The notes under the pieces: model-generated | The model's database searches: none | Told to the model about the DNA's origin: nothing | Seen by the model: the letters and a program-made list of their open reading frames with translations, nothing else | Translations under genes and position numbers: made by a program | Assembly (NCBI GenBank): GCA_018813405.1 | Contig: JAHJBW010000072.1 | Coordinates: 1 to 11,342, forward strand | DNA: 11,342 nt | Reading direction: 5' to 3' | Source of the DNA: Candidatus Margulisiibacteriota bacterium | Lineage (GTDB): Bacteria; Margulisbacteria; WOR-1; XYC2-FULL-46-14; JAHJBW01 | In this document: in pieces, positions 1-5,762 of the stretch | Layout of the letters: the number at the start of each line of letters is the position of its first letter | Position numbering within the stretch: the stretch's first letter is position 1

Positions 1-797
1 ATACGGGCATTTTTGTCAGGAAGTTTGGAAATCTCTTCAATCTTTTTGCCAGCCATTTCCCTGACAAATTTGTCGATCCTGGCGTCAGGCTTATGAAGCT
101 CAACTTTTATCTTTTTTTTGCCGGCCTTTTGGGTCAGGTCTTCTTCCAGTTTAATGATCTTTTTGATCAATTGGTGGGCTTCTTTTATGGCTTCAACGAT
201 ATCTTTTTCAGGCACCTCGTCCGCCCCAGCCTCTATCATCATGATCTTGTCTTTTGTCCCCGCCACCACCAGGTCCAGGCTGGATTCCTGCATTTGAGCG
301 GTAGTTGGGAAAAGAATGAACTTGCCGTCCACCCTGGCCACACGTACTCCGGCAATAGGCGTATCAAAAGGTATGTCCGACAGACAAAGGGCTGCCGAAG
401 AGCCGATGTTAGCCAGAACGTCAGGCGGGTTTTCCTGGTCAACGGACAATGGAGTAACGGTTATTTGAACATCGTTCCTGAATCCGTCAGGAAAAAGCGG
501 CCTGATAGGCCTGTCAACCCTGCGCGAAGTTAAGATAGCCGATTCGGTGGGCCTGCCTTCCCGTTTGAAAAAGCCGCCAGGTATTTTGCCTATAGCGTAA
601 AGTTTTTCCTCGAAATCTACCAGAAGAGGGAAAAAGTTCATACCAGGTCTGGGGGAGGCTGAAATTGTCGCGGTGGAAAGCACCATGGTGTCGCCAAGTC
701 TGGTGATTACCGCCCCGCCTGCCTCTTTCGCCATCTGTCCTGTTTCAAGGGAAAGTATCCGTCCGTCGCCAATATCCAGTTCTACTTTTTGTATCAT
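1..797 (-). CDS. pnp: Polyribonucleotide nucleotidyltransferase (PNPase), N-terminal part, cut by window start
   Basis: PNPase degrades RNA 3' to 5' phosphorolytically as a trimer and works in mRNA turnover. About 265 codons are visible, covering the first RNase PH-like domain and the beginning of the alpha-helical domain; the second PH domain and the KH and S1 domains would lie beyond the left edge. The family signature is clear: a segment reading FFKREGRPTE, then RRVDRPIRPLFPDGF, then LDLVVAGTKDKIMMIEAGADE, all colinear with E. coli Pnp. The ATG at 797 overlaps the rpsO stop (shared ATGA at 794-797), and a weak AGGA lies just upstream inside rpsO, so its translation is probably coupled to rpsO. 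Adjacency to rpsO is the common bacterial order. Identity is very secure; only the 3' part is missing. Confidence 0.97.
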   Translation of the reverse strand, partial: MIQKVELDIGDGRILSLETGQMAKEAGGAVITRLGDTMVLSTATISASPRPGMNFFPLLVDFEEKLYAIGKIPGGFFKREGRPTESAILTSRRVDRPIRPLFPDGFRNDVQITVTPLSVDQENPPDVLANIGSSAALCLSDIPFDTPIAGVRVARVDGKFILFPTTAQMQESSLDLVVAGTKDKIMMIEAGADEVPEKDIVEAIKEAHQLIKKIIKLEEDLTQKAGKKKIKVELHKPDARIDKFVREMAGKKIEEISKLPDKNAR

Positions 798-1045
798 CTA
801 AGTCCTAAGCTCTCTATAAGCTGTTTATATCTATTGAGGTCTTCCTTTTGCAGGTACTTGAGCAGCTTCTTCCTTTGCCCGACCAATATAAGCAGGCCTC
901 TCCGGCTGCTATGGTCCTTGTTGTGCGTCTTTAAATGCTCTACCAAAGAGCCTATACGCTGGGTTAGTAGTGCGACTTGCACCTCGGGAGAGCCGGTATC
1001 GCTTTGATGTTTTTTGTATTTCTCGATTACTTCGTTCTTTGTCAT
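794..1045 (-). CDS. rpsO: 30S ribosomal protein S15
   Basis: S15 is a primary 16S rRNA-binding protein of the small-subunit platform. The 83-residue product contains the family core: DTGSPEVQVALLTQRI near residues 16-31, then HNKDHSSRRGLL near 41-52, and the ending YKQLIESLGLR. It is a few residues shorter than the common 88-89 because the first helix is brief. The ATG at 1045 is well placed behind AAAGGAGT (1051-1058), with about 6 bases between GGAG and the start. It lies 44 bases downstream of ribF and its TGA overlaps the pnp ATG. A candidate promoter lies between ribF and rpsO, so it may be transcribed both from the upstream operon and separately. In other bacteria S15 represses its own translation; nothing in this short leader demonstrates that here. 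Confidence 0.97.
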   Translation of the reverse strand: MTKNEVIEKYKKHQSDTGSPEVQVALLTQRIGSLVEHLKTHNKDHSSRRGLLILVGQRKKLLKYLQKEDLNRYKQLIESLGLR

Positions 1046-1058
1046 TTCTTACTCCTTT

Positions 1059-1087
1059 ATTGTAGCATAAAAAAAAATCTTTGACAA
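1059..1087 (-). promoter_or_regulatory. Candidate sigma-70-type promoter for rpsO-pnp
   Basis: On the minus strand, TTGTCA (1082-1087) and TACAAT (1059-1064) are separated by exactly 17 bases; each hexamer matches consensus at 5 of 6 positions. The spacer includes a run of nine T. The site begins right after the ribF stop. The predicted transcription start, near 1052, would fall inside the rpsO Shine-Dalgarno sequence and leave a leader of only about 7 bases. Either this promoter makes nearly leaderless rpsO mRNA, or the start site is displaced, or the match is fortuitous. Confidence 0.45.
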
Positions 1088-1089
1088 TA

Positions 1090-1950
1090 TCAAATTCTCT
1101 CCAGGTCCTTCTTTATTTGTTTCTTTAGCTCCTCGGTGTCCGTGAACTGTATCTCATTGCGCAGTCTCCTTAATATCTCCACCTTCAAATTTTTGCCCGT
1201 CAGGCTAAGCTTTGCGCCGGGAAAGTGGACCTCGACCAGCGTGGTCGGGATACCGCCAAAGGTGGGACGCGTGCCTATGTTTATGGCGCACTTTTTCCCA
1301 TTGCATCTTCCGGCATAAACCCCGTGAGCCGGTATCAGCTTGTGGGGGTCCATTTTTAAATTGGCCGTTGGGAACCCTAATTTACGGCCCACGCCTTTGC
1401 CCCTTACGACTTTACCGCTGATCTGGTAAGGATGTCCCATCATCCGGACAACCTTATTTAGATCGCCCGCGCCTATCAACTCGCGCAGTCTCTTGGATTT
1501 AACTATCTCCCCCTCTATTTTGAAAGCCGGCACAATGATCACCTCAAACCCATAATCTTGTCCCAGTTCTTTAAGCTGAGAGGCATGTCCCAGCCTTCCC
1601 CATCCAAAAGCGAAATCATATCCCACAAAGACATGGCCGGCCCTGAACTTTTTGACTATGAACTTCTCGACGAATTCCTGATAAGAAAGATTTTGCAAGC
1701 CTTTGTCAAAATGGATGATCTTGACATCGTCCACGCCAAGGCGCTTTATGCGCTCCACCCTTTCCTGGAGCGTGGTCAGAAGTTTTAGTCCCCTCTCCGG
1801 TATGATAAATTGCTGGGGGTGCGGCTTGAATGTTACCGCATAGCAGGGAAGCTTGTTCCTGCGGGCAAAGCTTACCGCCCTGTCAAATATTTTTTTGTGC
1901 CCCTTATGGACGCCGTCAAATGTCCCCAGCACTATGACAGGTCTTTTCAT
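1090..1950 (-). CDS. ribF: Bifunctional riboflavin kinase / FAD synthetase
   Basis: RibF phosphorylates riboflavin to FMN and then adenylylates FMN to FAD in the cytoplasm. The 286-residue protein has the usual two domains. The N-terminal nucleotidylyltransferase shows GTFDGVHKGHK at residues 9-19, containing the HxGH-type site H15-K-G-H18. The C-terminal riboflavin kinase shows GKGVGRKLGFPTANL, with the PTAN motif at residues 194-197, followed by HGVYAGR and the INIGTRPTFGG segment. Length is normal (about 290-310 is common). Its ATG at 1950 overlaps the amj stop as TAATG, indicating translational coupling. ribF next to rpsO-pnp is a widespread order, although truB, which often precedes it, is replaced here by amj. 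Confidence 0.96.
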   Translation of the reverse strand: MKRPVIVLGTFDGVHKGHKKIFDRAVSFARRNKLPCYAVTFKPHPQQFIIPERGLKLLTTLQERVERIKRLGVDDVKIIHFDKGLQNLSYQEFVEKFIVKKFRAGHVFVGYDFAFGWGRLGHASQLKELGQDYGFEVIIVPAFKIEGEIVKSKRLRELIGAGDLNKVVRMMGHPYQISGKVVRGKGVGRKLGFPTANLKMDPHKLIPAHGVYAGRCNGKKCAINIGTRPTFGGIPTTLVEVHFPGAKLSLTGKNLKVEILRRLRNEIQFTDTEELKKQIKKDLERI

Positions 1951-2765
1951 TACTGAAAAAACCTTTGCACAAAAACAGTTACCATTTTAATGTAGTACGC
2001 TCCGGGTAGAAAGAACATTTGTGAAAGGATCAGGGTGCCAAACAGCCTGCCCAGCACTATGTAAAAGACCACCGCCCTGACATCGTTAATGGGGCGCTTT
2101 CCACGCGCGGCCTGGTCGGTAATGTGTGCCGCCACAGGATCGACCATGGTGGTGAACAATATGGTCGCGATGCCGTTGACGATACCGGAAAGCTGAGTGG
2201 CGGTTACCCGGAATTGAGGGATAAGGGCGCCGGCAAAAAGAGAGCAAAGAACTCCGATGGCATATATGGATACCATAAAAACATTGAGTACCAGGAAAGT
2301 TTTCGGTATGCCCTGCAGGGAAAGGTTCATGAAAGATTCTTTGGCCGGCAGCCTGAAGCAACGGGCGACTTCCATCATATTCCTGGGATGGAACGACGAA
2401 ATTATCAGCCGCGGGACGGAAGCATGCTTTTCAAAGCGGTAAATGGCTTTTGTGAAAACGGCAACCATAAATGGCAAAAGTATCGCTCCCAGCAAATTGC
2501 CGACAAAAGCCGCAAAGATAACAACGCGAAACGCGTGATTTAGCGACCAGGCATCGTTGTTGATTATGGCCATGTCCACCATAGACCCCAGCAAAGGGGC
2601 TTGCAGCATGTTGGACATGCGGGACACCAGCAGGGAAGCATTGACAAAAGAAAGAGAAGTGGCGATCTGGTTGGTGCGCACGCCGGCCAGCCGCATGGAC
2701 GAAGCCAGTGTTTCGGTAAGATGGATAAGGGCCGTGAACACGCAAACCAGTACTAGTGGGTTCAT
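1950..2765 (-). CDS. amj: Amj-family lipid II flippase
   Basis: The 271-residue product is an integral membrane protein of the Amj family (B. subtilis YdaH, 'alternate to MurJ'), which moves the peptidoglycan precursor lipid II across the cytoplasmic membrane. I recognise the family from the N-terminal pattern HLTETLASSMRLAGVRTNQI, followed by LLVSRMSNMLQAPLLGSMVD, and from the C-terminal block VDPVAAHITDQAARGKRP followed by GRLFGTLI. Hydrophobic segments lie near residues 3-20, 32-50, 78-106, 150-183, 190-208 and 232-258, consistent with about six membrane spans. No clear Shine-Dalgarno sequence precedes the ATG, which lies 10 bases after the queC stop, so translation may be coupled. Its stop overlaps the ribF start. 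Family assignment is from memory of the family pattern, without a database search. Confidence 0.82.
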   Translation of the reverse strand: MNPLVLVCVFTALIHLTETLASSMRLAGVRTNQIATSLSFVNASLLVSRMSNMLQAPLLGSMVDMAIINNDAWSLNHAFRVVIFAAFVGNLLGAILLPFMVAVFTKAIYRFEKHASVPRLIISSFHPRNMMEVARCFRLPAKESFMNLSLQGIPKTFLVLNVFMVSIYAIGVLCSLFAGALIPQFRVTATQLSGIVNGIATILFTTMVDPVAAHITDQAARGKRPINDVRAVVFYIVLGRLFGTLILSQMFFLPGAYYIKMVTVFVQRFFQ

Positions 2766-2775
2766 GTTATATACA

Positions 2776-3417
2776 TTATATGTTAGTCAGGCCCGCTTCT
2801 GCAAACCCTTTGTCGCGCAACCGGCAACTATCGCATGTCCCGCAGGGCTTTTTGCCGCCCTTGTAGCATGACCAGGTGATCTCTAAAGGAACATCCAGCT
2901 TGCGTGCCAGCTTAATTATCTGGGCTTTGGTCATTTTGATTAGCGGGGTGACGATCTTTATATGGCGGTCGCGCAGTCCTTTTTTGATCAGCACCTGCAA
3001 GGCCTTATAATATTCGGGCCGACAATCTGGATAACCGGAATAATCAATGGCATTGGCGCCAATGAATATTGCATCCGCGCCTATCGCTTCCGCGTATGAG
3101 AGAGCAAAGCTTATAAAGATAGTATTCCTCGCCGGCACATAGGTGGGAGGAATACCCTTCTTCCCAACAAAAGGCGACAATGCGCATTGTCGCCTTTTGG
3201 AGATCAATGCACTTCCCCCCCAAGGCAATTTAATCTTCATTATTCGATATGGTGTTTTTGTAAGCCTGGCAATTGCGGCCGCGCTTTTCAGCTCACGGGA
3301 ATGTTTTTGTCCGTACTCAAAAATGAGCGCGCGGCAATCATAACCCCTGCTTTTTGCATGGTAAAGGGTGGTAGATGAATCAAGACCGCCGGAAAGTAGG
3401 ACGATGGCTTTTTTCAT
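2776..3417 (-). CDS. queC: 7-cyano-7-deazaguanine synthase QueC
   Basis: QueC converts 7-carboxy-7-deazaguanine to preQ0 with ATP and ammonia, on the way to queuosine in tRNA. The 213-residue protein starts with the PP-loop SGGLDSST (residues 9-16). It has the TYVPARNTIF segment, the AIDYSGYPDCRPEY segment, and a C-terminal zinc site made by C184, C192, C195 and C198 (pattern C-x7-C-x2-C-x2-C). Length is near the family norm. The ATG at 3417 lies 6 bases after the end of the purA reading frame, with no obvious Shine-Dalgarno sequence. The loop between SALI and GIPPTYVPARN is encoded by a perfect 32-bp palindrome (3168-3199), and its residues (KRRQCALSPF) do not resemble the acidic loop usual at this place. 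No other queuosine genes are in view. Confidence 0.95.
   Translation of the reverse strand: MKKAIVLLSGGLDSSTTLYHAKSRGYDCRALIFEYGQKHSRELKSAAAIARLTKTPYRIMKIKLPWGGSALISKRRQCALSPFVGKKGIPPTYVPARNTIFISFALSYAEAIGADAIFIGANAIDYSGYPDCRPEYYKALQVLIKKGLRDRHIKIVTPLIKMTKAQIIKLARKLDVPLEITWSCYKGGKKPCGTCDSCRLRDKGFAEAGLTNI
3168..3199. repeat. Perfect 32-bp palindrome inside queC
   Basis: The half-site CAAAAGGCGACAATGC (3168-3183) is followed at once by its exact reverse complement (3184-3199). In RNA this would fold into a hairpin of about 14 bp with a minimal loop. On the queC-sense strand the stem is followed by TTTTGTT, so it resembles an intrinsic terminator placed in the middle of the gene. The reading frame stays open through it. 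I saw no second copy in this window. Confidence 0.9.
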
Positions 3418-3423
3418 ATCAGG

Positions 3424-3612
3424 TCAAACTTTGATTATTTGCTCGCGCTCGGGACCGACCGAGACCATGGCTATCCTGGTTTCCGCCAACTGAGCGAGTT
3501 TATCAAGGTATTCTTTCGCTTTCCCAGGCAGGTCAGCATATTTTTTTGCCTTTGAGGTGTCCTGCATCCAGCCCGACACCTCTATATATACCGGCTTGCA
3601 GGTCTTTAAACG
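3424..3612 (-). pseudogene. purA: C-terminal 62 codons of purA, separated from the rest by an in-frame TAG
   Basis: Directly after the TAG at 3613-3615, and in the same frame, 62 codons encode the expected end of adenylosuccinate synthetase, followed by TGA at 3424-3426. Recognisable parts are LKTCKPVYIEVSGW, then KKYADLPGKAKEYLDKL, then VSVGPER near the end. Counting the stop as one codon, the whole frame is 425 codons, the normal PurA length. SVGP falls at positions 414-417, matching the SxGP segment that contacts the guanine of GTP in characterised PurA. There is no sign of frame decay, so this is either a very recent nonsense mutation, a sequencing or assembly error, or a stop that is read through. 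Confidence 0.85.
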
Positions 3613-4701
3613 CTAAAGGTCGGTTGGAAAGTCGCTGATCTGCCCGCCGTTTTGATCATACGCGACACATATCTTAAGTTTTTCGAACTTGTCGAGCACA
3701 TCCAGCTTGGTAACGGCCAGACCGGTCAGCCCGTTCACTTTGGCCGCGTGCTTCATGACCACGCCGTCAAACCAGCCGCAACGGCGCGGACGGCCGGTGG
3801 TAGCACCGTATTCGCCGCCGATCTCCCTGAGCTGCTCGCCGACCTTACCCTCTTCCTCGGTCGGGAAGGGACCGCCACCCACCCTGGTAACATAGGCCTT
3901 GACCACGCCAAGAACTTCATCAATAGCCTTTGGCGGCACACCACCACCCACACAAGCTCCGCCTGATACGGGGTTTGAAGAAGTGACAAACGGATATGTG
4001 CCATGGTCGACATCCAGCATGGTCCCCTGGGCGCCTTCCATTAATATCCTCTTCTTTTGTCTGATAGCATCATTTACCAGCGCGGAGGACTCTTCGACCA
4101 CATATTGCTTGATCGCCCTGCCGTAATTAATATATTCGTTCAGCATGGTATTCAGGTCATAGCTGACCTGTGCCTTATAATAGTTGTTAATGATGAAAGT
4201 CTTTTCTTCGATGTTCCAGGCCAGCTTTGCTTTTAGGACATCCTCGTGGTACAGGTCGCAAATGCGAATGCCATACCGGCTGTATTTATCCACATAGCAG
4301 GGGCCAATGCCCCGGCAGGTCGTTCCAATGCGGCCGGCTTCGGCCTTTTTCTCCTGCGCGCCGTCCAGGTCCTTGTGGTAAGGCATGATGACATGGGCCT
4401 GGGAAGAAATGCGCAGGTTGTCCACAGCAAGCCCTTTGGTTTTAAGCGACCCGATCTCTTCAAGAAGAACACCGGGGTCAATGACCACCCCGTTGCCGAT
4501 CACGCAAACGACTTTAGGAAAGAATATCCCTGAGGGTATAAGGTGAAGCTTAAAGACCTCTTTGCCAATGACCACGGTATGTCCCGCGTTGTTGCCGCCC
4601 TGGTATCTGACGACCATGTCCATATCTCTGGAAAGAAGGTCGGTGATCTTGCCCTTCCCTTCATCTCCCCACTGAGTGCCCACAATAACTTTTACGCTCA
4701 T
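3613..4701 (-). CDS. purA: Adenylosuccinate synthetase, ending early at an in-frame TAG
   Basis: PurA joins IMP and aspartate using GTP, the first committed step from IMP to AMP. This 362-residue frame holds the N-terminal signature WGDEGKGK (residues 11-18, catalytic D13), GGNNAGHT with the catalytic H41, and the GTP-base motif TKLDVLD near residues 330-336. It then stops at TAG (3613-3615), whereas the family is about 425-432 residues; the missing 62 codons follow directly in frame. The ATG at 4701 has a good TAAGGAG (4707-4713) upstream whose TAA is the vapC stop, so the genes are coupled. A protein ending here would lack the SxGP guanine-binding segment and is expected to be inactive. An N, E, K or Q is typical at the stop position, and GAG, AAG or CAG to TAG is one change. 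Confidence 0.93.
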   Translation of the reverse strand: MSVKVIVGTQWGDEGKGKITDLLSRDMDMVVRYQGGNNAGHTVVIGKEVFKLHLIPSGIFFPKVVCVIGNGVVIDPGVLLEEIGSLKTKGLAVDNLRISSQAHVIMPYHKDLDGAQEKKAEAGRIGTTCRGIGPCYVDKYSRYGIRICDLYHEDVLKAKLAWNIEEKTFIINNYYKAQVSYDLNTMLNEYINYGRAIKQYVVEESSALVNDAIRQKKRILMEGAQGTMLDVDHGTYPFVTSSNPVSGGACVGGGVPPKAIDEVLGVVKAYVTRVGGGPFPTEEEGKVGEQLREIGGEYGATTGRPRRCGWFDGVVMKHAAKVNGLTGLAVTKLDVLDKFEKLKICVAYDQNGGQISDFPTDL

Positions 4702-4710
4702 GAATGCTCC

Positions 4711-5085
4711 TTATTTTTTAAGATATACTACATTCTCAAGATTTTCAAGATGTTCATCGGAAGTGACCAGCCTGGCAGAATGAATCCTGGCAGTCGCGTA
4801 GATCATCGCGTCCGCCATAGGGATTTTATGCTCCAGGCTTACGTCCGCCGCCAAAAGCGCGGTAGAATGAGTAAGCGGCACGATCTCGGTCTCTTCTATC
4901 TGGGCGGCGGCCAAAAGAGCTTCTTCTTCGCCTCTTTCTTTTTTTATTTTCTTATAGACCTCATAAACTACCATGGTAGGAGTGATTATATTATGAAAAC
5001 GCCTGAGATAGGCATAATATTTCTCCGCCAGCTTGCCTTCGGTAAAGTATTCCAGCCAGCCGCACGAATCAACCAGCGTCTTCAT
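4711..5085 (-). CDS. VapC-like PIN-domain ribonuclease toxin
   Basis: The 124-residue product is a single PIN domain, the Mg2+-dependent RNase fold of VapC toxins, which typically cut tRNA or rRNA. All four acidic metal-binding residues expected of an active enzyme are present: D6 (in LVDSCGWLEYF), E42 (VVYEVYKK), D92 (MADAMIYATA) and D110 (TSDEHL). Length is typical. The ATG at 5085 overlaps the stop of the upstream AbrB-type gene (ATGA) and is preceded by GAGGAAG, the standard arrangement of an antitoxin-toxin pair. Its own TAA is the first part of the purA ribosome-binding site, which ties it to the purine gene. The particular RNA target cannot be read from the sequence. Confidence 0.9.
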   Translation of the reverse strand: MKTLVDSCGWLEYFTEGKLAEKYYAYLRRFHNIITPTMVVYEVYKKIKKERGEEEALLAAAQIEETEIVPLTHSTALLAADVSLEHKIPMADAMIYATARIHSARLVTSDEHLENLENVVYLKK

Positions 5086-5288
5086 CTTTCTTCCTCATCC
5101 CTGATATTTGAAATGTCCATGCCCTTGAGGTAGCCCCTCATTTTTTTGAGCTGGTGGCAGGGAACCAGATTAATGATCCCGTCCTTAAGCAGGATTATGA
5201 TCTTTTCCCCTTTTTTCAAACCCGCTTCTTCCCTCACCTCTTTTGGTATGACCAGCTGATATTTCGATGAAAGGATCGCTTCTGCCAT
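5082..5288 (-). CDS. VapB-like SpoVT/AbrB-domain antitoxin
   Basis: This 68-residue protein has the short swapped-hairpin DNA-binding domain of the SpoVT/AbrB family: SSKYQLVIPKEVREEAGLKKG, with KIIILLKDGIINLVP following, filling roughly residues 6-44. The charged C-terminal tail, ending DISNIRDEEER, is the kind of segment that wraps around and inhibits a PIN toxin. It directly precedes, and overlaps by four bases, the PIN toxin gene. I chose the ATG at 5288 because GGAGG (5298-5302) lies 9 bases upstream; a TTG at 5297 in the same frame would touch the Shine-Dalgarno sequence and is unlikely. An inverted repeat just upstream is a candidate site for autorepression. Confidence 0.88.
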   Translation of the reverse strand: MAEAILSSKYQLVIPKEVREEAGLKKGEKIIILLKDGIINLVPCHQLKKMRGYLKGMDISNIRDEEER

Positions 5289-5297
5289 ATTGACCAA

Positions 5298-5302
5298 CCT
5301 CC
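5298..5302 (-). promoter_or_regulatory. Shine-Dalgarno GGAGG that fixes the antitoxin start
   Basis: GGAGG on the minus strand is 9 bases from the ATG at 5288 but directly abuts the in-frame TTG at 5297, so it supports the shorter 68-residue product. Confidence 0.7.
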
Positions 5303-5319
5303 ATTTTGTTGTACAAAAT
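5303..5319. promoter_or_regulatory. Inverted repeat, candidate VapB operator
   Basis: ATTTTGT (5303-5309) and ACAAAAT (5313-5319) form a perfect 7-bp inverted repeat around a 3-base spacer. It lies between the putative vapB -10 hexamer and its Shine-Dalgarno sequence, where binding of an AbrB-type antitoxin would block transcription. Autorepression through inverted repeats is known for VapBC modules; that this one is the site is inference. Confidence 0.5.
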
Positions 5320-5335
5320 CAATATCGATACTAAA

Positions 5336-5364
5336 ATCGTAATACAATAATCGCGCGGTGTCAA
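5336..5364 (-). promoter_or_regulatory. Candidate promoter of the vapBC-purA-queC-amj-ribF operon
   Basis: On the minus strand, a perfect TTGACA (5359-5364) is followed after 17 bases by TACGAT (5336-5341), which matches the -10 consensus at four positions. Transcription would start near 5329, giving a leader of about 40 bases that contains the inverted repeat and the GGAGG. It is the only convincing promoter I see upstream of vapB, and the genes after it have almost no spacing. Confidence 0.55.
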
Positions 5365-5374
5365 GTTAAGCATA

Positions 5375-5403
5375 TTAGTTTTACTAAACAATATCAATAT
5401 GAT
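5375..5403 (+). promoter_or_regulatory. Weak candidate promoter of the ATPase operon
   Basis: TATGAT (5398-5403) is a good -10 hexamer, with a poor -35 (TTAGTT, 5375-5380) at 17-base spacing. The -35 overlaps a small inverted repeat, TTAGT-TTT-ACTAA (5375-5387). Transcription would start near 5410, only about 10 bases before the ATG of the first gene, which has no Shine-Dalgarno sequence. The surrounding sequence is very AT-rich, so chance matches are easy. Confidence 0.25.
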
Positions 5404-5419
5404 AGTATAAGTAATTATT

Positions 5420-5716
5420 ATGAGCACCGAGGTATTCGAAAAGATCAATAGCATCGAACAGGAAGCTGAAAAGATCGTTCATGACGCCAAAAACCAGGCA
5501 GCATTGCTAATTAGAACTGCTCAGGAAAATGGTCAAAAATTCATAGACGATTCCATTAAAAAATCCCGCCAGCAAGCCCAAAAGATCATTGATGAGGCCA
5601 TAACAAACGCCCAAAAACAGGCCAGAGATATTGAATCCTCTACCCAAAGCGAGATTTCCCAACTAAAAACCAATCTTAAGGAGAAGATAGACAGGGCTAA
5701 AAAAATCATAAAATAG
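5420..5716 (+). CDS. V/A-type ATPase subunit H (G), peripheral stalk coiled coil
   Basis: This 98-residue protein is almost entirely a charged, alanine- and glutamine-rich helix with no hydrophobic segment, as expected for the small stalk subunit (H/G; NtpF in Enterococcus) that pairs with subunit E to form the peripheral stator. Its N-terminus (FEKINSIEQEAEKIVHDAKN) resembles the family pattern of closely spaced E and A residues. It is the first gene of the ATPase operon, as in archaeal and enterococcal clusters. The ATG at 5420 has no Shine-Dalgarno sequence and lies close to the candidate promoter. It ends in TAG, which shows that TAG works as a normal stop in this genome. Assignment rests on composition and position; coiled coils carry little family-specific sequence. 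Confidence 0.8.
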   Translation: MSTEVFEKINSIEQEAEKIVHDAKNQAALLIRTAQENGQKFIDDSIKKSRQQAQKIIDEAITNAQKQARDIESSTQSEISQLKTNLKEKIDRAKKIIK

Positions 5717-5762
5717 CTCCATAGTTTTAAGTTTTAACATTTGACATTTAAGTTTAATAAAT

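Noticed and set aside
93..533. Open frame of 146 codons on the plus strand opposite pnp
   Set aside because: Antisense to a highly conserved PNPase segment; no domain seen.
3613..3615. Genome-wide reassignment of TAG to an amino acid, to explain the purA amber codon
   Set aside because: Subunit H (5714-5716) and subunit F (9439-9441) both end in TAG at the expected lengths, and TAG forms part of the Shine-Dalgarno sequence of subunit A.
3424..3620. A frameshift in purA
   Set aside because: The conserved C-terminus continues in exactly the same frame after the TAG, so a single stop codon is sufficient.
4543..5133. Open frame of 196 codons on the plus strand opposite purA and vapC
   Set aside because: It is antisense to two clearly recognised genes, has no recognisable domain, and looks like a by-product of their codon use.
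5289..5297. TTG start at 5297 for the AbrB-type antitoxin
   Set aside because: The GGAGG at 5298-5302 would touch the TTG; it is spaced correctly only for the ATG at 5288.
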